From: Amycolatopsis thermophila
GTDB lineage: Bacteria > Actinomycetota > Actinomycetes > Mycobacteriales > Pseudonocardiaceae
Direction: 5' to 3'
Assembly: GCF_030814215.1 (NCBI RefSeq)
Contig: NZ_JAUSUT010000001.1
Span: 4,712,001-4,776,000 of the forward strand
DNA: 64,000 nt
Shown here: positions 8,244-16,309 of the stretch, one piece after another
Layout: every line of letters begins with the position of its first letter
Position numbering within the stretch: position 1 is the stretch's first letter
Position numbers and translations under genes: made by a program
The notes under the pieces: model-generated
What the model was told of the DNA's origin: nothing
The model's input: only the letters and a program-made list of their open reading frames with translations
Databases searched by the model: none

Positions 8244-8987
8244 TCACGCCCCGGCGGGCGGCCACGCCGGCGCACCCAGCTCGCGCGAGATCGCCCGCGC
8301 CGCCTCCCGGACCGCGCCCGCCACCGCGGGCCCGGCCGGCCAGTCGGTCATCGGCACGACCACGCCGATCGCCCCCGTGATGTCCGGGCCGGCGTCGAAG
8401 ATCGGGGCGGCGAGGCCGCATTCGCCGATCACCGCCTCCTCGACCTCGGTCGCCAGGGCCTCGTCGCGAATGCGCCGCAGGTGGCCGGCCAGTTCGTCCG
8501 GGTCGGTCACGGTGTCCCGGGTCATGCTGCGCAGCGGCTCCGGCGCGAGGCCGGGGGACCAGGCCAGCATCGCCTTGCCGAGCGCGCTCGCGTGGGCGGG
8601 GATGACGATCCCGACCTCCGGCATCTGGCGTGAGCCGTCCGGGCGCGGCTCGTGGTGGACGATCATCACCTCGCCCGGCAGCAGCACCCCGGTCCGCACC
8701 GCGAACCCGGTGGTGCGCGCCAGCTCGGCGGCCCAGGTCAGCGCGCGGGAGCGGAGCTCGAGGGTGTCCAGGTAGACGTTGCCCAGTTTGAGCACGGCCG
8801 GCCCCAGCCGGTAGCGGGCCGAGCCGCGGTCCTGCAGCACCAGGCCGTGGGCCTGCAGGGTCTTGATGATCCCGTGCACTGTGGACGGTGCGAGCCCGAG
8901 CCGGGCCGCGATCTCGGACAGGCTCACCCGCCGCTCCGCCTGGAGCACGGCGAGCACGCGGACTGCCCGGTCGACGGACTGGATCAT
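8244..8987 (-). CDS. IclR family transcriptional regulator
   Basis: A 247-residue regulator with an N-terminal winged helix (SLSEIAARLGLAPSTVHGIIKTL, about residues 19-41) and a C-terminal IclR effector domain (FAVRTGVLLPGEVMIV; HASALGKAMLAW; EEAVIGECGLAAPIFD). It is divergent from dhaKL across a 106-bp gap that contains a 17-bp palindrome. It therefore probably controls the dihydroxyacetone kinase genes and itself. The effector may be glycerol, dihydroxyacetone or a related triose, by context only. The ATG at 8987 has an AGGAGGG ribosome-binding site. Confidence 0.88.
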   Translation of the reverse strand: MIQSVDRAVRVLAVLQAERRVSLSEIAARLGLAPSTVHGIIKTLQAHGLVLQDRGSARYRLGPAVLKLGNVYLDTLELRSRALTWAAELARTTGFAVRTGVLLPGEVMIVHHEPRPDGSRQMPEVGIVIPAHASALGKAMLAWSPGLAPEPLRSMTRDTVTDPDELAGHLRRIRDEALATEVEEAVIGECGLAAPIFDAGPDITGAIGVVVPMTDWPAGPAVAGAVREAARAISRELGAPAWPPAGA

Positions 8988-9049
8988 CGGCGTCCCTCCT
9001 GCCCGCCCGCACTTTACAACAGTCCCCCGTCGTCCTATCTTCGGACGAT

Positions 9050-9066
9050 ATTCGATAATGTCGAAT
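9050..9066. promoter_or_regulatory. Putative IclR operator (17-bp palindrome)
   Basis: ATTCGATAATGTCGAAT has perfect 6-bp arms around a 5-bp centre. It sits in the divergent promoter gap between the IclR gene (start 8987) and dhaK (start 9094), 27 bp before dhaK. It is one of the few AT-rich palindromes in this GC-rich region, and its size fits an IclR dimer site. The assignment to this regulator is inference. Confidence 0.55.
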
Positions 9067-9093
9067 GACAGTCGACGATGACGGAGGAGCGGC

Positions 9094-10092
9094 ATGGCGG
9101 TACGTCAGCTCGTGAACGATCCGGACGAGTTCGTGCGGGAGGCGCTGGAGGGGCTCCAGCGGGCGCATCCGGACCTGGTCCGCCGGCACGAGGACCCGGC
9201 ATACGTGGTCCGGGCGCGGCAGGTGGACAAGGTCGCGCTGGTCTCCGGCGGCGGGTCCGGGCACGAGCCGCTGCACACCGGTTTCGTCGGAACCGGCATG
9301 CTCGACGCCGCCGTCCCGGGCGCGGTGTTCGCCAGCCCAACCGCGTTCCAGATCCGCGCGGCCATCGGCGCGGCCGACCGCGGGCGCGGCGTGCTGCTGA
9401 TCGTCAAGAACTACACCGGTGACGTGCTGAACTTCCGGATCGCCGCCGAACTGGCCGCCGACGACGGCATCGAGGTGCGGACCGTCCTCGTCGACGACGA
9501 CCTCGCCACCGACGGCCAGGAGGACGGCGCGCCCGGCCGCCGCGGCACGGCCGCCGTCGTCGCGGTGGAGAAGATCTGCGGCGCGGCGGCGGAGAACGGC
9601 GCGTCCCTGGACGAGGTGGCCGCGCTGGGGGAGCGGGTCGTGTCCTCTGCCCGCACGATGGCGCTGGCGCTGGCGGCGTGCACGCAGCCGGGGCAGGACC
9701 GGCCCTCGTTCGACCTGCCCGAGGGGGAGATCGAGTTCGGGGTCGGCATCCACGGCGAGCACGGTGTCGGGCGCCGGCCCTACGCGCCGGCGCGGGAACT
9801 GGTCGCCGACCTGGCGAAACCACTGGTCGCCGCGCTCGGGCTGGACCGGGGCGACGAGGTGATCACCATCGTCAACGGGCTCGGCGCCACGCACGGCCTG
9901 GAGCTGTCGGTGGTCCACCGCGAGCTGGCCGGTTTCCTGGACGGGCTCGGCGTCCGCGTCGGGCGCGCGCTGGTCGGGTCGTACGTGACCGCGCTGGACA
10001 TGCGGGGCTGCTCGATCACGCTGTTGCGCACCGACGACGAACTGACCGCCCTGTGGGACGCGCCGGTCCGCACGCCGGCCCTGACCTGGTGA
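9094..10092 (+). CDS. dhaK: Dihydroxyacetone kinase subunit DhaK
   Basis: A 332-residue substrate-binding subunit. The family signatures are VSGGGSGHEPLHTGFVG, with the histidine that covalently binds dihydroxyacetone near residue 218 (FGVGIHGEHGV), and GDVLNFRIAAE. DhaK binds dihydroxyacetone as a hemiaminal and receives phosphate from DhaL-bound ADP/ATP. dhaL follows after 11 bp. The ATG at 9094 has a GGAGGAG ribosome-binding site. In PTS-linked systems a third subunit, DhaM, is needed; none is encoded here. Confidence 0.93.
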   Translation: MAVRQLVNDPDEFVREALEGLQRAHPDLVRRHEDPAYVVRARQVDKVALVSGGGSGHEPLHTGFVGTGMLDAAVPGAVFASPTAFQIRAAIGAADRGRGVLLIVKNYTGDVLNFRIAAELAADDGIEVRTVLVDDDLATDGQEDGAPGRRGTAAVVAVEKICGAAAENGASLDEVAALGERVVSSARTMALALAACTQPGQDRPSFDLPEGEIEFGVGIHGEHGVGRRPYAPARELVADLAKPLVAALGLDRGDEVITIVNGLGATHGLELSVVHRELAGFLDGLGVRVGRALVGSYVTALDMRGCSITLLRTDDELTALWDAPVRTPALTW

Positions 10093-10103
10093 AGGAGACT
10101 CTT

Positions 10104-10703
10104 GTGGACAGTCGCAAGTGGATCGAGCGGTTCGCCGCCGTCATCGACGAGCGCGGCGCCGAGCTGACCGAATTGGACCGCCGCGCCGGTGACGGGGACT
10201 TCGGCACCAACCTGCGCTCCGCCCTGGGCCGGGTGCGGGCGAACCTGGCCGCGGACGACCCGTCGACCCCGGACGAGGTGTTCACCGCGGTGTCGACCGC
10301 TTTCTTGAACACCGGTGGCACGAGCGGGCCGCTGTTCGGCATGTGGTTCCGCGAGTTCGCGAAGGGCCTGGGCGACGAGGTGTCGATCCGGAGCCTGGCC
10401 GCGGCGGCGGGGGAGGCCGAAGCGGTGGTGCGCCGGCTGGGCGGTGCCGAGGTCGGCCACAAGACGATGGTGGACGCGATGGTGCCGGCGGCGGAGGCCC
10501 TGGCCGCGGCGGCCTCGCGGGGCGCCGACGTGGAGACCGCGCTGAAGGAAGCCGCGGCGGCGGCCGACGCGGGGGCACGCTCGACCGCGGAGCTGCTGGC
10601 CAAGCGCGGCCGGGCGAGCTACGTCGGGGAGCACGCCCGCGGGGTCGTGGACCCGGGCGCGCTGACGGTGGCGTGGTTCTTCGAAGCCGCGACCGCCGCG
10701 TGA
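10104..10703 (+). CDS. dhaL: Dihydroxyacetone kinase subunit DhaL
   Basis: A 199-residue all-alpha nucleotide-binding subunit that transfers phosphate to dihydroxyacetone held by DhaK. It shows LDRRAGDGDFGTNL (Mg-ADP-binding Asp residues), GGTSGPLFGMWF and a C-terminal KRGRASYVGEHARGVVDPGA, all diagnostic of DhaL. I chose the GTG at 10104 because AAGGAG lies just before it; an upstream in-frame GTG at 10089 would bury that site. Expression together with dhaK is expected. Confidence 0.93.
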   Translation: MDSRKWIERFAAVIDERGAELTELDRRAGDGDFGTNLRSALGRVRANLAADDPSTPDEVFTAVSTAFLNTGGTSGPLFGMWFREFAKGLGDEVSIRSLAAAAGEAEAVVRRLGGAEVGHKTMVDAMVPAAEALAAAASRGADVETALKEAAAAADAGARSTAELLAKRGRASYVGEHARGVVDPGALTVAWFFEAATAA

Positions 10704-10905
10704 CTCGCGCCGCTGTGGCGGCAGGGTGACTCCCGGCGCGGCGGCGGGAGTCACTGGCGCCGCTGTGGCGGCGGGGTGACTTCCGGCGCGGCGGCGCCTG
10801 CGTGACTGGCGCCGCTGTGGCGGCGGGGTGACTTCCGGCGCGGCGGCGCCTGCGTGACTGGCGCCGCTGTGGCGGCGGGGTGACTTCCGGCGCGGCGGCG
10901 GCCGT
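10701..10905. repeat. Tandem 52-bp GC-rich intergenic repeat, about four copies
   Basis: The string ACTGGCGCCGCTGTGGCGGC recurs at 10753, 10805 and 10857, exactly 52 bp apart, and a diverged copy begins at 10703. Each unit holds GGGTGACTTCCGGCGCGGCGG. A 52-bp period is not a multiple of three, so the long open frames across it are not translated repeats. A second short repeat based on GGCGGCCGGGTGAGACCCGG follows to about 10990. Confidence 0.85.
10726..10754 (+). terminator. Hairpin after dhaL
   Basis: GTGACTCCCG at 10726-10735 and CGGGAGTCAC at 10745-10754 form a perfect 10-bp stem with a 9-nt loop, 23 bp after the dhaL stop codon. There is no U-run, as is common in actinobacteria. The first 52-bp repeat unit overlaps it, so it could be part of the repeat rather than a dedicated terminator. 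Confidence 0.45.
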
Positions 10906-11462
10906 GTGAAACTCGGCAGTCGCGGCGGCCGGGTGAGACCCGGGGCGGCCGGGTGAGACCCGGCAGTCGCGGCGGCCGGTGGAGGCCCGGGGCGGCGCGG
11001 TCCAGTGGGGTGTGGCCGCGCCGCCCCGTTCTGCCTGTCCCGTTCTGCCCGCCCCGGCTGCTCAGCTGGTGACCACTCCGGTCCTGGAATGCTCCCCGAA
11101 CACCCGCTTCGCGTGCTTGCGCGGCCGAGCCCAGCCGATCCCGTCCGCGCCGGCCGACGAGCGTGCCCAGCACGCGAGCTGGATCTGCGGCACGAGGTGC
11201 ACGGCAGCCCGCCGCGGTCGATGGCTTCCGCCAGGTGCTGCTCCACCCGCCCGGCCCACCCCCGGTAGCCCACGGCGCGCTGCGGCCGGGCGTCGGCCTT
11301 CTCCCGGCAGTTCGTCGTCCACCTGGAAGCGCTCTCCGCGACGCGCCCGGACCCGCAAGCGGCGGCGAAAGGCCCCGGTTCTCCGCCCGAAACCGTCCGC
11401 CCCCGGCGCGGGCTGCTGCTCGAGCGCCGTCACCTTCCCCACGCGGAGGTGCGCCGGACGGC
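10906..11462. other. Intergenic region without a convincing gene
   Basis: The first 90 bp continue the repeat region. From about 11000 to 11462 there are open frames on both strands, but the predicted peptides are dominated by Arg, Pro and Ala, and I recognise no domain. On the minus strand two different frames carry short ordinary-looking segments (11062-11200 and 11200-11273), which could be a decayed gene, but I cannot name a family. Confidence 0.4.
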
Positions 11463-12947
11463 TCACTCCGCGGTGAGCCACTCCGGCCGGGACGAGCCGC
11501 GCGGCACCAGCACCGTGCGGTACCGGCCGGGCGTGGCCGACATCCGCACCTGGTCCGTCACGCCCTGGTAGTGCCCGAGCGGCGTGTCGGCGGTGAAGGT
11601 CTCCGGGTCGAGGTACGCGTGCTCCTCGCCGCGCCCGGCGGTCTCGGTCGCGTACGTCTTGTCGAACACGCCCAGGCTCAGGATCCACAGCGCGGCCCGC
11701 GTGAGCGACACGTGCACCCGGTAGCTGCCGCCCTCGACGGCGCGCCGCGCGAGCGCCTCGACGATCCCGGCGCTCATCAGCCACGACACGATGTAGTCGT
11801 TGACCACCAGGATCGGCGGCAGCGCGGGCCGCGACCCGTCGCCCTCCAGGTGCATCATCCCGACCAGGCTCCCCGCGCTCTGGTCGAACCCGACGCGGTC
11901 CGCCCACGGGCCCTGCTCCCCGTTCAGCGAAGCCGTCGCGTGGATGATGCCCGGCCGCACCTGCGCGGCCTCCTGCGCCGAGAACCCGATCTTGTCCAGA
12001 TAGCCCGGACGGCGGTTGGCGTAGAAGACGTCCGCCCCGCCCAGCAACGCGCGCAGCCGCCGCGCGCCCGCCTCGTCGTACGGGCTGATCGTCGCGGACC
12101 GCACCCCGACGTTCGCCGTGATGTAGGTGACGTCGTGCTCCAGCTCGTTCGGGCGCCACACGTTCAGCACGTCCGCACCGTGCAACGCCAGCGCCCGCCC
12201 CACCCCGGCACCGGCGATCACGTGGCCCATGCCCAGCGCCTGGATCCCGGACAGCGGATCCTCCGCCGGCCCCAGCGGTTCCGGCGCGCTCTCCCCGATC
12301 TTCGTGACCTCGACCAGCGGCAGGTCCGCGAACACCTCGCGGTAGTGCGGCTCGGCCATCAGCTCGGCCGGCGTGCGCAGCATCGGCAGCACCGCGCCCG
12401 CGGTGACGGCCGCGTTCTCCAGGTCCCGGCCCCGCCACTTCGCGATCGCCGCCGCGACCGCCTCCGTGTCGTCGGGCACGCCGAGCAGCTTCTGCGCCGC
12501 GAGCTTGATCTTCGGGTACGGGTTGAGCGGCATCACCCAGTGGTCGTCGGCCGTGCGGTAGAAGTGGAAGCCCAGCGCGTTCGAGGGGTTGGCGGGCGTG
12601 CTCCCCGGATAGCCGTTGAGCAGTTCCCACTTGCGGTCGTAGAACGGGCACAGCCGGTGCGGCGCCACCCGCAGGTCGACCGCGATGTCCTGCCCGTCAC
12701 CGCCGCGCAGCCGCCACAGCTTCGCGATCGCCGCGGACTTCGCGGCCAGCGCGATCGCCGCCGACCCGCCCAGCCGCAGCGTGCTCGGCACCACCGGATC
12801 CGCCCCGCGGAAGGAGATCGTGCCTCCGGTGTCGTCCGGGCTCATCCCGATCCCGGCGAGCACCTCGGCCAGTTCGGCGTGCGGGTCGAACTCGTCGCTC
12901 GTGGCCGGCTTCGCCACGGCGGCGGTGATGCGGTCACTCAGCGACAT
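11463..12947 (-). CDS. CaiB/BaiF family CoA-transferase (family III)
   Basis: A 494-residue protein with the family III CoA-transferase fold. HVIAGAGVGRALALHGADVLNV is the usual start of the CaiB Rossmann core, preceded here by about 250 residues that resemble a second, degenerate copy. YDEAGARRLRALLGGADVFYANRRPGYLDKIGF and a VGFDQSAGSLVGM segment also fit. Members move CoA between acyl-CoA and a free acid, or are racemases such as AMACR. The double length suggests a fused tandem arrangement. It overlaps the AtuA-like gene by 14 nt, so the two are co-expressed. Substrate unknown. Confidence 0.78.
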   Translation of the reverse strand: MSLSDRITAAVAKPATSDEFDPHAELAEVLAGIGMSPDDTGGTISFRGADPVVPSTLRLGGSAAIALAAKSAAIAKLWRLRGGDGQDIAVDLRVAPHRLCPFYDRKWELLNGYPGSTPANPSNALGFHFYRTADDHWVMPLNPYPKIKLAAQKLLGVPDDTEAVAAAIAKWRGRDLENAAVTAGAVLPMLRTPAELMAEPHYREVFADLPLVEVTKIGESAPEPLGPAEDPLSGIQALGMGHVIAGAGVGRALALHGADVLNVWRPNELEHDVTYITANVGVRSATISPYDEAGARRLRALLGGADVFYANRRPGYLDKIGFSAQEAAQVRPGIIHATASLNGEQGPWADRVGFDQSAGSLVGMMHLEGDGSRPALPPILVVNDYIVSWLMSAGIVEALARRAVEGGSYRVHVSLTRAALWILSLGVFDKTYATETAGRGEEHAYLDPETFTADTPLGHYQGVTDQVRMSATPGRYRTVLVPRGSSRPEWLTAE

Positions 12948-14709
12948 CGGCGAGCAGCTCCTCGGGGATCAGGACGTGCTTGGCGCGCAGGTATTCGCCG
13001 ACGGCCTTGCCGACCTGGTCGGCGCGCAGGTTCGCGGAACCGCCGGTGCCCAGCAGCCCGCGCAGGACGAAGTGCACGGCCCGCAGGTGCGGGAACTCGT
13101 GCCGGACGATGTCCAGGCCCGCGGCCTCGGGCAGCAGACGGCGAAGCTCCGCTGTGGACAGTGTCTGCCGCAGCCACGGCCAGGCCCGTTCGTCGGGCAC
13201 CCATACTCCGACGTTGCTGTTGCCGCCCTTGTCGCCGCTGCGCGCGTACGCCACCGCACCGAGCGGCGCCTCGCGCACGCCCACCGCGGCCGGTGCCCCG
13301 GCCGGTTCGCGGTGCACCGGTTGCGGGTGCACGGGCGCCGTCGGCGGGGGCCCGACCGGCAGCGTGCGGCCGTCGTCGAGGACCACCCGGTGGGCGACCT
13401 CGGACATCGGCAGCAGCGCCGGCCAATAGTCGATGCGCGGCTTGCTGCGCCCGGTCAGGCCGGCGCCGCCGTCGTGGTAGAAGCCCGGGATGCTCTGCAG
13501 GTACAGCGATCCCAGGCGGGCTGGCAGGTTCAGCTTCGCCAGCGGTTCGGGTGTCGCGGCCACCGCCATCACCCGCAACGCGACCGTCGCGTCCCACTGC
13601 GTCCGAGGGTTCTCCGCCGCGGTGCCCAGGCGCGTGATGTCCAGTTCCACGCCCTCGGGCAGATCGCGCGAAATCTGCGCGCGCAGCAGCGCCACCTTGG
13701 CGTCCACGTCCGGCGCGGTGACGTAGACGGTGTTGACGAGCGTGTGCCCGATCGCGGCGAACACCGCGACCTTCGTGGTCGGCGGGGGAGGGGTCCCGGT
13801 CGCGCCGGTGACCTCGACGCGGTCCGGTCCGGCCGCGGCCAGCCGCACGGTGTCCAGGTGCGCGGTCACGTCGGGGTTGAGGTAGTGCGGGCCCTGGATC
13901 TCGTACACCAGCTGGGCGGTCACCGTGTCGACGGTGACCGCGCCGCCGTGCCCGGCGTGCTTGGTGATCACGCTGCTGCCGTCCGCGGCGACCTCGGCGA
14001 TCGGGAACCCGGGGACCAGCATGTCCGGGATCCGCGTGAAGCCGGAGAAGTTGCCGCCCACGGCCTGCGAGCCGCACTCGATGATGTGGCCCGCGGTGAC
14101 CGCACCGGCGAGGGCGTCCCAGTCGTCGGCCGCCCAGCCGTGCCACCACGCGGCCGGCCCGGTGACCAGCGACGCGTCGGCCACCCGCCCGCACACCACG
14201 ATGTCGGCACCCTCGGCCAGCGCGGCGGCGATGCCCCAGCCGCCGAGGTAGGCGTTGGCCGCCAAGGGTTCGTGCCCCCAGGACGCCAGGGGCGCGCCGG
14301 TGTCCAGGTTCTCCATGCGGTGCCCGGCCGCGGCGTACTCGCCCAGCCGCGACAGGACGTTGTCACCCTCCACGTGTGCCACCCGCAGCGCGACGCCCTC
14401 GTCGGCGGCGACCTTGCGCAGCTTCTCCGCCAGCGCGGCCGGGTGGAAGCCGCCGGCGTTGGTCACGACCTTCACCCCGCGGGCGGCGAGCGCGGCCAGG
14501 TGCGGGCGGATCTGGTCCACGAAGTACTCGACGTAACCGCGCTCGGGGTCGCGCCGGTAACCGACCGCGAGCGCGGCCAGGGTGACCTCGGCGAGGTAGT
14601 CGCCGATCAGCACGTCGACCGGATCGCCGCTCATCGCCTCGTCGATCGCCGTGTAGCGGTCCCCCAGATATCCGGAGAAGTTCGCGATCCGGACGGCACG
14701 GCTGCTCAT
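12934..14709 (-). CDS. AtuA-like acyclic terpene utilisation family protein (DUF1446 plus C-terminal domain)
   Basis: A 591-residue protein. The N-terminal 440 residues form the DUF1446/AtuA domain: IANFSGYLGDRYTAIDEAM, DVLIGDYLAEVTLAAL, VTNAGGFHP and CGRVADASLVTGPAAWWHGW. The last 110 residues (AYARSGDKGGNSNVGVWV to the end) match the small AtuA-like ferredoxin-fold partner that is often a separate gene. AtuA is needed for growth on citronellol and geraniol in Pseudomonas, but its reaction is not established. The family also occurs next to acyl-CoA carboxylases and CoA-transferases, as here. A TetR-like palindrome precedes it. Confidence 0.85.
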   Translation of the reverse strand: MSSRAVRIANFSGYLGDRYTAIDEAMSGDPVDVLIGDYLAEVTLAALAVGYRRDPERGYVEYFVDQIRPHLAALAARGVKVVTNAGGFHPAALAEKLRKVAADEGVALRVAHVEGDNVLSRLGEYAAAGHRMENLDTGAPLASWGHEPLAANAYLGGWGIAAALAEGADIVVCGRVADASLVTGPAAWWHGWAADDWDALAGAVTAGHIIECGSQAVGGNFSGFTRIPDMLVPGFPIAEVAADGSSVITKHAGHGGAVTVDTVTAQLVYEIQGPHYLNPDVTAHLDTVRLAAAGPDRVEVTGATGTPPPPTTKVAVFAAIGHTLVNTVYVTAPDVDAKVALLRAQISRDLPEGVELDITRLGTAAENPRTQWDATVALRVMAVAATPEPLAKLNLPARLGSLYLQSIPGFYHDGGAGLTGRSKPRIDYWPALLPMSEVAHRVVLDDGRTLPVGPPPTAPVHPQPVHREPAGAPAAVGVREAPLGAVAYARSGDKGGNSNVGVWVPDERAWPWLRQTLSTAELRRLLPEAAGLDIVRHEFPHLRAVHFVLRGLLGTGGSANLRADQVGKAVGEYLRAKHVLIPEELLADVAE

Positions 14710-14749
14710 CGGGCGGCACCTCCTGTGGTCTCCTGCCGACGATAGCTTA

Positions 14750-14764
14750 TTAAGCGCTCGTTAA
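14750..14764. promoter_or_regulatory. Putative TetR-type operator before the AtuA-like operon
   Basis: TTAAGCGCTCGTTAA is flanked by TTAA half-sites around a GC-rich centre and sits 41 bp upstream of the AtuA-like start codon. AT-rich dyads of this layout are common operators of TetR regulators of acyl-CoA catabolism. No tetR gene is adjacent, so the regulator would act in trans. Confidence 0.4.
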
Positions 14765-14932
14765 GTAGAGTGATCAGGCGGTCCCCGGAACGGCGACGAA
14801 GACCTCGGTGCCGTGGTTCCCCAGGTCCTCTTCGGACAGTTCCAGGGCCCGTCCAGCCACCCCGTGTGGACAGGTGTGCCCAGGGCGCGCTGCAATATCT
14901 GCGAACGGACGTGAGCAGAGTGGAGACCGACG

Positions 14933-15754
14933 ATGGGCCAGGCTGCCGCCCCGGCCCGCCTGGACGACGCGATGATCGGCGCCGGCCTGCTGGCCGCGGG
15001 CGCGAACGTGATCATGCAGCTCGCCCATCCCGGGGTCGGGTACGGCGTGTACGAGAGCCGGGTGGACAGCGGGAACCTGTTCAAGCACCCGATCAAGCGC
15101 AACCGGACGACCATCACCTACCTGGCGGTCGCGGCGCTGGGCAGCGACGAGGAACGCGCGGCCTACCGCGAGGCCGTCAACGTCTCCCACCGGCAGGTCC
15201 GCTCGACCGAGCAGAGCCCGGTGCGGTACAACGCCTTCGACCCGAAGCTCCAGCTGTGGGTCGCCGCCTGTCTCTACCGCGGGGTCGAAGACGTCTACGA
15301 GGCCTTCGTCGGGCCGCTCGAGGGCGAGAAGGCCGAGGAGATCTACCGGCACTCCGCCGTGCTGGGCACCACGTTGCAGGTCAAGGAGGAGATGTGGCCG
15401 GCCGACCGGGCCGCGTTCGAGAAGTACTGGAACGCGGCGCTGGACGAGGTCTCGATCGACGACACGGTCCGCGAGTACCTGATGGGCATCGCGGACCTGA
15501 GGTTCCTGCCGAAGATCGTCAGCCGCGCCCTCGGGCCGGTCAACCGGTTCCTCACCACCGGTTTCCTGCCTGCCAAGTTCCGGCAGGAGATGAAGCTGGA
15601 CTGGACGGCGCGCGACCAGCGCCGGTTCGAGAAGGTGCTCAAGGCCGTGAGCGTGCTGGTGAGGTTGTCGCCCAAGCCGCTGCGCGAGTTCCCCTACAAC
15701 GCCTACCTGGCGGACTTCCGGCGCCGGCTGCGCACGGGGCGGCCGCTGGTCTGA
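14933..15754 (+). CDS. Oxygenase MpaB family protein (DUF2236)
   Basis: A 273-residue protein of the DUF2236 group. Typical residues are MQLAHPGVGYGVYESR with the conserved His near residue 27, FKHPIKRNRTTITYL, and a later NVSHRQVRS carrying another conserved His. The family includes the latex-clearing-protein domain and the MpaB oxygenase; members are predicted heme-binding oxygenases. The protein seems cytosolic or peripheral. It stands alone between divergent and convergent neighbours. The ATG follows GGAG with 9-nt spacing. The substrate is unknown. Confidence 0.85.
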   Translation: MGQAAAPARLDDAMIGAGLLAAGANVIMQLAHPGVGYGVYESRVDSGNLFKHPIKRNRTTITYLAVAALGSDEERAAYREAVNVSHRQVRSTEQSPVRYNAFDPKLQLWVAACLYRGVEDVYEAFVGPLEGEKAEEIYRHSAVLGTTLQVKEEMWPADRAAFEKYWNAALDEVSIDDTVREYLMGIADLRFLPKIVSRALGPVNRFLTTGFLPAKFRQEMKLDWTARDQRRFEKVLKAVSVLVRLSPKPLREFPYNAYLADFRRRLRTGRPLV

Positions 15755-15757
15755 GGC

Positions 15758-16216
15758 TCAGGCGCGGCGCGGCGGCCCGGACGGGCCGCGGGCGGGAAGG
15801 GTGCGGCGGTAGACGACGTTGGTCGTCGTGCTGCCGAAGTGCGCCAGCCGGTCGACGACCTCCTCCAGGTGTTCCATCGAGGCGGCGGCGACCTTGAGGG
15901 TGTAGCAGTCGTCGCCGGTGGTGCGCAGGCACTCCAGGATCTCGCAGCGGTCCGCGAGCAGCTCGTGCAGCGGCTCGTGCCGGTTGCCCGGGTACTTCAA
16001 CCGGACGACGGCCAGCACCGGGTAGCCGACCTTGCCGAGGTCGACCTCGGCGCGGTACCCGGTGATCACCCCTGTCGCCTCGAGCCGCTTCACGCGCTCG
16101 GTCGCCGCGGACGCGCTGAGGTTGACGCGGCGGCCCAGCTCGGTCAGCGGGATCCGCCCGTCCCGCTGCAGCTCGGCGAGGATCGCCCAGTCGGTCGCGT
16201 CGAGGGTCTCGGTCAT
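15758..16216 (-). CDS. Lrp/AsnC family transcriptional regulator
   Basis: A 152-residue regulator of normal Lrp size. The N-terminal helix-turn-helix is DWAILAELQRDGRIPLTELGRRVNLSASAATERVKRL (about residues 9-45) and is followed by the RAM ligand domain. It is convergent with the MpaB gene (3 bp apart) and divergent from the LLM flavoprotein across 93 bp, so it may control itself and the LLM-deaminase pair. The effector is probably an amino acid, but nothing in the sequence identifies it. Confidence 0.9.
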   Translation of the reverse strand: MTETLDATDWAILAELQRDGRIPLTELGRRVNLSASAATERVKRLEATGVITGYRAEVDLGKVGYPVLAVVRLKYPGNRHEPLHELLADRCEILECLRTTGDDCYTLKVAAASMEHLEEVVDRLAHFGSTTTNVVYRRTLPARGPSGPPRRA

Positions 16217-16309
16217 GCGCCGAATCTACCGGCAGATCCACGGCGCGGGGCCCGTGATAGCGGGAAGAATCCCTGTGCGCCACGGCGATCGCTGCCTAGC
16301 CTGGATCTC

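Noticed and set aside
11062-11273. A gene in the 11.0-11.4 kb gap on the minus strand.
   Set aside because: Short plausible segments appear in different frames without a recognisable domain or start; at best it is a decayed gene.
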